The notes below the pieces were generated by a model. It ran no database searches. It saw only the letters and a program-made list of their open reading frames with translations, and was not told the DNA's origin. From Candidatus Omnitrophota bacterium (lineage in GTDB: Bacteria; Omnitrophota; Gorgyraeia; Duberdicusellales; 4484-171), in NCBI GenBank assembly GCA_028702365.1, contig JAQVOZ010000098.1, positions 1 through 5,938 on the forward strand: DNA of 5,938 nt. Reading direction: 5' to 3'. Position 1 is the first letter of the stretch. Every line of letters begins with the position of its first letter. Below, piece by piece: positions 1 through 5,527 of the stretch. Made by a program: the position numbers and the translations under genes.

Positions 1-128
1 TGAGATAAATTTGCTATATTTGTTAACGCTTTACTCATCATATTCATGAACTCTTTGGAAGCATTTTCTTTCGAGCCAAAACGATGTGAGGATGCAATAA
101 TTTCTTCTTCTTTTGGAGTTGCTATCAT
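1..128 (-). CDS. Unrecognised short open frame, 3' end outside window
   Basis: On the - strand an ATG at 128-126 opens a frame with no stop down to position 1 (42 complete codons, beginning MIATPKEEEII). The peptide is hydrophilic and rich in Lys, Glu, Ser and Met, with no motif I recognise and no membrane segment. No Shine-Dalgarno sequence stands upstream of the ATG, but the bases there belong to radA, so the true upstream sequence may be missing. The frame also runs open upstream into the antisense of radA, so the start is a guess. It could be the first part of a real gene joined to radA by a rearrangement or assembly error, or a chance frame. The opposite strand is also open over almost the same stretch, which weakens the call. 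No function is proposed. Confidence 0.3.
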   Translation of the reverse strand, partial: MIATPKEEEIIASSHRFGSKENASKEFMNMMSKALTNIANLS

Positions 129-131
129 ATA
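126..131. other. Breakpoint: RadA homology begins abruptly
   Basis: Read in the radA frame, residues from Ile at 129 onward (IGGEPGVGKST) match the RadA Walker A region. The codons before it (reading ...FFFFWSCYH) bear no resemblance to the usual RadA sequence leading into Walker A, and an in-frame TGA occurs at 87-89. About 90 residues expected in RadA, including the four-cysteine zinc finger and the start of the ATPase core, are absent. The exact junction cannot be set more finely than a few bases. Either an assembly chimera or a real rearrangement would give this picture. Confidence 0.7.
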
Positions 132-1214
132 GGCGGAGAGCCTGGAGTTGGGAAATCCACTCTTCTTCTTGAAATTTCTTCAGCTTTAGCTGCTAAAGAA
201 AAAACTCTCTATGTTAGCGCGGAGGAATCTCCCGCTCAAGTCGGTTTGCGGGCAAACAGGCTGAGCGCTCAAAACAGTAATCTTTATATTTTGGGCGAAG
301 ACAATCTTGAAACTGTTTTTGACTATATAAAAGAGCACGGTTTTAAATTTATAGTTATAGATTCCATACAAGTTGTTTGGAGCTCGCGCTCGGAAGGGCC
401 AAAGGGAAGCGTTTCCCAAATTAAAGGCTCGGCTGATTACCTTACACAAATTGCGAAATCTTTGAATGTAGTTATTTTTGTCGTTGGACACGTTACCAAA
501 GAAGGAGTGATTGCCGGGCCGAAACTGCTTGAACATATTGTTGATTGCGTTCTTTATTTTGAAGGCGAAATTCTTTCCAACTACAGGATTTTACGTGCGG
601 TTAAAAACAGATTCGGCCCAACAGGCGACCTCGCAGTATTTGAGATGTTATCCAGCGGCCTTAAAGAAGTAACTAAAACCGCAGACCTTTTTCTTCCCCA
701 TAAGGATGAGGCTATTTCAGGCAGTTCCGTAGTTTGCGTTATAGAGGGGTTGCGCCCTTTGCTTATCGAATTGCAATCTTTGGTAAGTAAAGCAAGCTTT
801 GGGGTAGTAAGGAGAAGAAGCTTGGGGTTCGATTTTAACAGGTTTTCTTTGCTTATTGCCATAATTGAAAAAAGGCTTAAAATGTCTCTTTCAAGCGAAG
901 ACGTATTTTTAAACGTTGCAGGCGGCATTAAAATAAATGACCCCGCTGCGGATTTGGGAGCGGTAATTGCGATAATTTCAAGCTACAAAGAAAAAGAGCC
1001 GCCCGTAAGCAGCGCTTTTATAGCAGAGGTAGGTTTGGCCGGAGAACTTAGGCGGGTAGCCAATATAAATTTAAGGCTTAAAGAGATAGAAAGAGCGGGG
1101 TTTCCCAGGTGTTTTATTCCCGAAAGTAATTTGAAAGAAGTGGACGGTAAATTTAAATTCAAAATAGAAGGGTTTTCTTCTTTAAAAGAAGTTATAGATA
1201 AAATCTGGAGGTAG
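129..1214 (+). CDS. radA: DNA repair protein RadA, 5'-truncated
   Basis: RadA (Sms) is a RecA-like, DnaB-type ATPase that promotes branch migration of recombination intermediates in the cytoplasm. The 361 codons present (residue 1 = Ile at 129) hold Walker A GEPGVGKST at 3-11, Walker B FIVIDS at 74-79, the GHVTKEG segment at 120-126 and the RadA signature KNRFG at 159-163. A Lon-protease-like C-terminal domain spans about 205-355 (including DVFLNVAGGIKINDPAADLG and EVGLAGELRR). E. coli RadA is about 460 residues with Walker A near residue 95, so only the N-terminal zinc-finger part is missing here and the C-terminus is complete. No start codon can be assigned. A TTG at 246 could start a frame but would remove the P-loop. 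The gene ends 2 bases before the PIN-TRAM gene. Identity is secure; whether the gene is intact in the organism is not known. Confidence 0.93.
   Translation: MGGEPGVGKSTLLLEISSALAAKEKTLYVSAEESPAQVGLRANRLSAQNSNLYILGEDNLETVFDYIKEHGFKFIVIDSIQVVWSSRSEGPKGSVSQIKGSADYLTQIAKSLNVVIFVVGHVTKEGVIAGPKLLEHIVDCVLYFEGEILSNYRILRAVKNRFGPTGDLAVFEMLSSGLKEVTKTADLFLPHKDEAISGSSVVCVIEGLRPLLIELQSLVSKASFGVVRRRSLGFDFNRFSLLIAIIEKRLKMSLSSEDVFLNVAGGIKINDPAADLGAVIAIISSYKEKEPPVSSAFIAEVGLAGELRRVANINLRLKEIERAGFPRCFIPESNLKEVDGKFKFKIEGFSSLKEVIDKIWR
1207..1211 (+). promoter_or_regulatory. Shine-Dalgarno site of the PIN-TRAM gene
   Basis: GGAGG lies in the last codons of radA, 5 bases before the ATG at 1217. It is the clearest ribosome binding site in the window and fixes the start of the downstream gene. 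It also shows that this organism uses canonical Shine-Dalgarno sequences at some genes. Confidence 0.85.
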
Positions 1215-1216
1215 TC

Positions 1217-2197
1217 ATGAAAGGTTTATTTATTGTCAGGGCTTTTTTTGTTTTTATATGCACGGCAGCTGCTTTTAGGCTTTTTGAGTTTAGCCCGCTG
1301 CTATCAACCGGTATAGGTTTGGCAGTTGGATTAATTGTCGTATTTTTTGAAGTTTTTGCAAGGAAGGTTTCTCTTAAGGGCCTTTCTTCGGTGGTTTTCG
1401 GGATATTTCTGGGTATGCTTGTTGCTTGGATTTTCAACAAGACCCTTGAATTGTTCCTTTTACCCAAGGAAATTACATACAATGCAAAAGTGTTCGTCAC
1501 TTTCATATTCATTTATCTTGGAGTAACTCTTGGGCTTAAAGGAAGAGGGGAATTCAATCTTATTATTCCTTACGTAAGATTCCAGCGCAAGGAGCTCAGG
1601 GAAGAAGCTATTGTTATAGATACAAGCATAATAATCGATGCAAGGATTCTCGATATAGTTAAAACCGGGTTTTTGGAGGCGCGGTTCATTGTCCCACGTT
1701 TTGTTTTAAACGAACTTCAGGCGCTGGCCGATTCAACCGACCATATGAAGCGACAGAAGGGAAAGCGCGGGATTGAAGTATTGCATTCACTTAAAAAGGA
1801 AACCAACATAGAAGTCGATATTTATAATGAAGACATAGAAAATGTTAAAAGTGTTGATGAAAAAGTAGTTGTGCTTGCGCAGACTCTTGATGCGAAAATC
1901 CTGACCACTGACTATAATCTAAACCGCATAGCTCAGCTGCAGGGCATAAAGGTTTTAAATATCAACGACCTTGCTAACGCGCTTAAGCCAACCTTTGTAG
2001 CAGGAGAAAGGTTTTCCATAAAACTTATAAAAGAAGGAAAAGAGCATAATCAGGCAGTCGGATATCTGGAAGATGGAACCATGGTGGTTGTAGAAAATGC
2101 AAAATGGCTTATCGGTAAAAACGTAGACATAGAAGTAACATCGGTTTTACAAAGCCCAAGCGGCAGAATAGTTTTTACGAGGCTCGCAAACCAATAA
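1217..2197 (+). CDS. yacL: Membrane-anchored PIN-TRAM domain protein (YacL family)
   Basis: The 326-residue protein has four hydrophobic segments at roughly 3-22, 28-47, 58-80 and 90-107. These are followed by a cytoplasmic PIN nuclease-like domain (about 131-258) and a C-terminal TRAM domain (about 260-323). The four acidic residues expected for a PIN metal site are visible: Asp135 (VIDTS), Glu166 (LNELQ), Asp214 (SVDEK) and Asp232 (TTDYN). The layout of membrane helices, PIN, then TRAM, and the position between radA and ispD, match B. subtilis YacL and its actinobacterial relatives. By family, it is a putative membrane-tethered RNase or RNA-binding protein; its substrate is not established. 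The start is supported by GGAGG 5 bases upstream and by the 2-base spacing from radA. The disA gene that sits between radA and yacL in B. subtilis is absent here. Confidence 0.88.
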   Translation: MKGLFIVRAFFVFICTAAAFRLFEFSPLLSTGIGLAVGLIVVFFEVFARKVSLKGLSSVVFGIFLGMLVAWIFNKTLELFLLPKEITYNAKVFVTFIFIYLGVTLGLKGRGEFNLIIPYVRFQRKELREEAIVIDTSIIIDARILDIVKTGFLEARFIVPRFVLNELQALADSTDHMKRQKGKRGIEVLHSLKKETNIEVDIYNEDIENVKSVDEKVVVLAQTLDAKILTTDYNLNRIAQLQGIKVLNINDLANALKPTFVAGERFSIKLIKEGKEHNQAVGYLEDGTMVVVENAKWLIGKNVDIEVTSVLQSPSGRIVFTRLANQ

Positions 2198-2200
2198 TAC

Positions 2201-2225
2201 GTTTAACTTTAAGCGTTGAACTTTA
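2201..2225 (+). repeat. Short imperfect direct repeat upstream of ispD
   Basis: GTTTAACTTTA (2201-2211) and GTTGAACTTTA (2215-2225) match at 10 of 11 positions, 14 bases apart. They lie in the 38-base AT-rich spacer between the PIN-TRAM gene and ispD. This could be a regulator site, or chance in AT-rich sequence. No Shine-Dalgarno sequence is visible in the same spacer. Confidence 0.3.
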
Positions 2226-2235
2226 ATTTACTTAA

Positions 2236-2910
2236 ATGGCTTTTAACGTCGGGGTTGTAATAGTTTGTGCGGGCAAGGGTAAACGTATTGGCGTTGATAA
2301 GGCTGCGATTAGGCTAAAGAATAAGCCTCTTTTTTATCATACCTATAAGCTTTTTAAGGATATAAAGGAAATTGCGCAAATTGTTATTGTTTTACGAAAA
2401 AACAATTTCGGCCTTGCCCGTAAACTTATTAAAGATAAAAGAGTCAATCTGGTTGAAGGAGGCAGCCGTAGGCAGGATTCAGTTTTTGCTGGGCTGTCCC
2501 GGCTGGATAAAAATATAAGTTATGTGCTTGTTCATGACGGAGCGCGGCCCTTTACGCCAAGAGCGGTAATACTTGAAATTATAAAAAATGTTAAAAAATA
2601 CCCCGCTGTTATTTGTGCGGTCAAATCGCGCGATACGCTAAAAAGCGTTCGCGAAAGCTTTGTGAAAAATACTCTTGATAGAAATGGTGTAGTAATGGTT
2701 CAAACTCCGCAGGCTTTTAAAAAGGACCTGATTTTAAAAGCTTATAAAGAATTTAACCACAAGAATACTTTTGACGACGCTCAGCTTTTTGAATTTATGA
2801 AAAAGAAAGTAAAAGTGGTGGATGGCAGTTACCTTAATATTAAAATTACCTACCCTCACGATATGATTTTTGCCGATGCTATCCTTAGGCAAAGAAGCGT
2901 GAAATTATGA
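2236..2910 (+). CDS. ispD: 2-C-methyl-D-erythritol 4-phosphate cytidylyltransferase
   Basis: IspD transfers CMP from CTP to methylerythritol 4-phosphate, giving CDP-ME in the MEP isoprenoid pathway. The 224-residue protein is of normal family length. It shows the CTP-binding loop CAGKGKRIG (11-19; usually AAGxGxRMG) with Lys22, GGSRRQDSV (75-83), HDGARPF (100-106), RDTLK (132-136), TPQAF (157-161), FDDAQLFE (179-186) and the C-terminal KITYPHD (203-209). The start ATG is the only one possible near the N-terminus because a TAA stands directly before it. It has no Shine-Dalgarno sequence, unlike the PIN-TRAM gene. The first residue of the loop is Cys rather than the common Ala; this looks like a family variant and not a defect. 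The gene overlaps ispF by 4 bases (ATGA), which suggests coupled translation of two enzymes of one pathway. Confidence 0.94.
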   Translation: MAFNVGVVIVCAGKGKRIGVDKAAIRLKNKPLFYHTYKLFKDIKEIAQIVIVLRKNNFGLARKLIKDKRVNLVEGGSRRQDSVFAGLSRLDKNISYVLVHDGARPFTPRAVILEIIKNVKKYPAVICAVKSRDTLKSVRESFVKNTLDRNGVVMVQTPQAFKKDLILKAYKEFNHKNTFDDAQLFEFMKKKVKVVDGSYLNIKITYPHDMIFADAILRQRSVKL

Positions 2911-3404
2911 AAGATTATAGAGTAGGACTCGGTTTTGATGTCCACCGTTTTTCTAAAAGCAAAAAGCCGCTTATTTTGGGCGGTGTGAATATTCCTTGTA
3001 ATTTTTCTCTTAAGGCTGTGTCTGACGGAGATGTCCTGCTTCATGCGATAGCTGATGCTATTTGCGGGGCCTGCCAGCTTGGCGATATTGGAGATTATTT
3101 TCCGCCCCAAGCAGCCCGCTCAAAAGGGCTGGATAGCAGAAAAATTGTGCAGTTTATACTGGGAAAAATAAGAAATAAATTTAGTATTGTTAATATTGAT
3201 GCAACAATAATTACCGAAAAGCCAAGATTATCAGCACATAAAAGAAAAATTCTAAAATCATTACGTGAAATTTTTCATGTAAAAACAATAAATGTAAAAA
3301 TAAAATCCAAGGAAGGCCTAGATATTTTAGGCTCAAGAAAAGCTATTTCCTGTTTGAGCTTGGCAGTAGTTATCCCCCTTGCCAGAGCCCCACGGGCACG
3401 CTAG
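2907..3404 (+). CDS. ispF: 2-C-methyl-D-erythritol 2,4-cyclodiphosphate synthase
   Basis: IspF converts CDP-ME 2-phosphate to ME-cyclodiphosphate with release of CMP; the enzyme is a homotrimer with zinc at the subunit interfaces. The zinc ligands are present: Asp11 and His13 (GFDVH) and His46 (SDGDVLLHAIADA). So are DIGDYFPP (60-67), TEKPRL (103-108) and KSKEGLDILG (133-142). Several usually conserved positions differ: Val38 where His precedes SDGD, QAA instead of TDP after FPP, and GSRKAI instead of GRGEGI near the C-terminus. At 165 residues it is slightly long. After the normal end of the family (about AVVI at 153-156) it carries an extra PLARAPRAR tail encoded by a GC-rich hairpin block. 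Translation is probably coupled to ispD through the ATGA overlap. The identity is sound; full activity is likely but not certain. Confidence 0.92.
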   Translation: MKDYRVGLGFDVHRFSKSKKPLILGGVNIPCNFSLKAVSDGDVLLHAIADAICGACQLGDIGDYFPPQAARSKGLDSRKIVQFILGKIRNKFSIVNIDATIITEKPRLSAHKRKILKSLREIFHVKTINVKIKSKEGLDILGSRKAISCLSLAVVIPLARAPRAR

Positions 3405-3418
3405 AAACATGCCCGTGG
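3390..3418. repeat. Perfect GC-rich inverted repeat over the ispF stop codon
   Basis: CCACGGGCA (3390-3398) and TGCCCGTGG (3410-3418) are perfect reverse complements with an 11-base loop that contains the ispF TAG at 3402-3404. The 9-base-pair stem is stable, and its GC content stands out against the AT-rich genes. No T-run follows, so it is not a typical intrinsic terminator. It could protect an mRNA end, attenuate readthrough into cysS, or be part of a dispersed palindromic repeat of the REP kind. Only one copy is visible in the window. Confidence 0.7.
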
Positions 3419-3433
3419 ACGGATAGTTGATGG

Positions 3434-3444
3434 GGGCGTCGCCC
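3434..3444. repeat. Second short GC palindrome upstream of cysS
   Basis: GGGCGTCGCCC can fold as a 4-base-pair stem (3434-3437 with 3441-3444) around a 3-base loop. It lies 15 bases after the first hairpin and 15 bases before the cysS ATG at 3460. Together the two form a compact GC-rich leader. The structure could affect cysS initiation or belong to the same inserted repeat element; it is too short to be sure. Confidence 0.4.
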
Positions 3445-3459
3445 ACAAGAGTTCAGAAA

Positions 3460-4908
3460 ATGTTAAAAATAAATAACACTTTAAGCAGAAAAAAAGAAGA
3501 TTTTATCCCGCAAAACCCGCCAGTTATTACAATGTATACCTGCGGAGTAACGGTCTATGATGATTGCCATATAGGCCATGCACGAAGCCTTTATATTTTT
3601 GATGTAATGCGCAGATATCTAAAATACAAAGGATATAATGTAAAGTTTGTCCGTAATATCACCGATATAGATGACAAAATCATAAATCGTGCTAACGAAT
3701 TAAAAATAAATTGGCAGGAGTTGGTTAAAAAATATATCGACAGGTATTATGAAGATTTAAATTCGCTTGGTATTGAAAAGGCTGATTTTGAACCCCGCGC
3801 CACGGAAAATATCCCGGACATGATTAAGTATATACAGGCGCTCATTGAAAAAGATTTTGCTTATGTTGCAGCAGGAGATGTATATTTTAATGTCAGGAAA
3901 TTCAGCGAATACGGAAAGCTTTCTGGACAGAAAATTGAGGAAATGGAGGCAGGGGTTAGGATAGCTCCTACTGAGCGAAAGCGAGACCACTTGGATTTTG
4001 CGCTTTGGAAGGCTTCTAAGGAAGGCGAGCCTTTCTGGCAAAGCCCCTGGGGTAATGGCAGGCCAGGCTGGCACATAGAGTGTTCTGTGATGAGCCAGAA
4101 GTTTTTAAAAACAGACACGCTTGATATACACGCAGGCGGCCGCGACCTTGTTTTCCCGCACCATGAAAACGAACTTGCTCAGGCTGAGGCATGCACGGGA
4201 AAGGCTTTTGCAAAATACTGGATACACCACGGGCTTTTAACTATAAACGGGCAGAAGATGGCTAAGTCATTGGGTAATTTCATAACTATAAAAAATTTTA
4301 TTGATAAATATCAAGATGCAGATTTATTAAAATTATTCTTTTTGTCAGCACACTATTCACACCCAATTGATTATACTGTAGAAAAAATAGAGGAAAGTGG
4401 AAAACAAAAAGCAGCCTTTAATGTTTTTTTAAATAACGAGATAAGTCTTCCGCCGCTAACGCCTTCAGCGAAAAAAGTTTTATTTTCGGATATAGAAAAA
4501 GAAAAAATAGACAAAATTTGTCTTAAATTTGACGAAGCGATGGATGATGATTTCAACACGCCTATGGCTTTAGCAAGTTTGTTTATGCTGATAGATATGG
4601 GTTCAAAGTTGTTATCTTTGGACAATGAGGAGGCTTTTAAATATATTCAGAAAAAGGTAGAAATCTATTTTGATATTTTAGGACTCAAGGTGCCGCCGAA
4701 GCGGAAATTATCCAAAGAAGAATTAGACCTTATGCGCGAAAGACAAATCAAAAAGAAGGAAAAGGATTTTAAGCGTGCAGATGAAATACGGGAATTGTTA
4801 AAACAAAAGCACGACAGAATTATTTTCGATACTATTAGTTCAGCAACAGGTAGCACTATTTCTGTAAAACCTTTAAAAGCGAAGGGGAAAAATGAAAAGA
4901 AGAGCTAA
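3460..4908 (+). CDS. cysS: Cysteinyl-tRNA synthetase
   Basis: CysRS is a cytoplasmic class I synthetase that attaches cysteine to tRNA-Cys using ATP. The 482-residue product aligns with the E. coli enzyme almost residue for residue through the catalytic core. The HIGH motif is at 37-40, and the zinc ligands are Cys28, Cys208, His234 and Glu238 (in YTCG, WHIECS and FPHHENE). The second signature is KMAKS (266-270) instead of KMSKS. The DALR and anticodon-binding part follows, but its end (about 451-482) departs from the usual GI-x-LEDT-x-GT pattern and finishes in a Lys-rich tail. I chose ATG 3460 because MLKINNTLSRKKE is the normal CysRS N-terminus. Upstream in-frame TTG 3427 and ATG 3430 would add 10-11 residues encoded by the GC-rich hairpin block. 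A weak AAGAG lies about 8 bases before the chosen start. Confidence 0.94.
   Translation: MLKINNTLSRKKEDFIPQNPPVITMYTCGVTVYDDCHIGHARSLYIFDVMRRYLKYKGYNVKFVRNITDIDDKIINRANELKINWQELVKKYIDRYYEDLNSLGIEKADFEPRATENIPDMIKYIQALIEKDFAYVAAGDVYFNVRKFSEYGKLSGQKIEEMEAGVRIAPTERKRDHLDFALWKASKEGEPFWQSPWGNGRPGWHIECSVMSQKFLKTDTLDIHAGGRDLVFPHHENELAQAEACTGKAFAKYWIHHGLLTINGQKMAKSLGNFITIKNFIDKYQDADLLKLFFLSAHYSHPIDYTVEKIEESGKQKAAFNVFLNNEISLPPLTPSAKKVLFSDIEKEKIDKICLKFDEAMDDDFNTPMALASLFMLIDMGSKLLSLDNEEAFKYIQKKVEIYFDILGLKVPPKRKLSKEELDLMRERQIKKKEKDFKRADEIRELLKQKHDRIIFDTISSATGSTISVKPLKAKGKNEKKS
4883..4887 (+). promoter_or_regulatory. Shine-Dalgarno site of tmk
   Basis: AGGGG sits inside the last codons of cysS, 4 bases before the tmk ATG at 4892. 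It supports this start and translation of tmk from within the overlapping cysS end. Confidence 0.65.
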
Positions 4909-5527
4909 ATTCATAACCATCGAAGGCTTGGAAGGCAGCGGGAAAAGCAGTGTTATTAATTTTTTGGAAAAGCTTATAAAAGCAAAGGGTTTTTCTGTAA
5001 TTGTGTTTCGCGAGCCAGGCTCAACTGATGTGGGTGAGAAAATACGGCAAATTCTTCTGGATAAAGAAAATAAACGCCTGAGCCGCCACACAGAATTGCT
5101 TTTATATCTGGCTGCCAGAACGCAGTTGATTGAAGAAAAACTTAAGCATGCTTTTAAAAAATATGATTTTATAATCTGCGACCGTTTTTTTGATTCAACT
5201 CTTGTTTACCAGGGTTATGCGTTAGGCTTGGGCGCTATAGTTGAAAAATCCGTTAAAATGTTTTCTCTCGGCATTACGCCTGATTTAACTATTGTATTGG
5301 ATGTTTCTGCCCGTTCCGGCTTAAAAAGAATAAAAAACAAAGACCGTATAGAATCGCGCCCAATCGATTTTCATAATAAATTAAAAAAAGGTTATCTCGC
5401 ACTTTCCAAAAGATATCCTAGCAGGATAAAAGTCATTGACGCCGAGACTAATCTTACAGAAATATACAAAAGAACAGAAAAGGTTCTCAGGAATAAATTC
5501 AAAAAGATAAATGCAAATTCAAAATAA
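4892..5527 (+). CDS. tmk: Thymidylate kinase
   Basis: Thymidylate kinase phosphorylates dTMP to dTDP with ATP, the step before dTTP. The 211-residue protein is of normal length. It has the P-loop EGLEGSGKSS (11-20), the REPGST loop (40-45), the DRF motif (97-99) followed by DSTLVYQGYALG (101-112), the LID region with Arg/Lys residues (about 145-156, including KDRIESR) and the C-terminal LSKRYPSRIKVIDA segment (171-184). The P-loop carries no arginine and the LID is basic, which matches the bacterial type II pattern. Its start overlaps the end of cysS by 17 bases and its own end overlaps holB by 17 bases, so it is almost certainly co-transcribed with both. The tmk-holB pairing is common in bacteria and couples dTTP supply with the clamp loader only by genomic neighbourhood. 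Confidence 0.95.
   Translation: MKRRAKFITIEGLEGSGKSSVINFLEKLIKAKGFSVIVFREPGSTDVGEKIRQILLDKENKRLSRHTELLLYLAARTQLIEEKLKHAFKKYDFIICDRFFDSTLVYQGYALGLGAIVEKSVKMFSLGITPDLTIVLDVSARSGLKRIKNKDRIESRPIDFHNKLKKGYLALSKRYPSRIKVIDAETNLTEIYKRTEKVLRNKFKKINANSK

Noticed and set aside
4..129. + strand open frame in the first 129 bases
   Set aside because: It is antisense to the - strand frame, has no good start near its beginning, and ends at a TAG at 130-132 across the breakpoint; the - strand reading begins with an ATG and looks slightly more protein-like.
246..1214. TTG at 246 as the true start of a shorter RadA
   Set aside because: The same frame continues upstream through an intact Walker A motif (138-161), so a start at 246 would discard clear RadA sequence.
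2198..2235. Promoter in the spacer before ispD
   Set aside because: There is no pair of -35 and -10 like boxes at proper spacing upstream of the ATG; the AT richness alone is not evidence.
3390..3420. Intrinsic transcription terminator after ispF
   Set aside because: The hairpin is strong but is followed by mixed sequence and not by a T-run, and cysS follows closely on the same strand.
3405..3459. T-box or other amino-acid-responsive leader of cysS
   Set aside because: Only 55 bases separate ispF from the chosen cysS start, and I see no T-box consensus; it is far too short.
3757..4213. Open frames on the - strand inside cysS
   Set aside because: They lie wholly within a well-conserved coding gene, have no recognisable motifs, and are shadows of its codon pattern.
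5495..5524. AAATTCAAAA repeated at 5495 and 5515
   Set aside because: Lies in the AT-rich Lys/Asn-coding end of tmk and the start of holB; best explained by composition.
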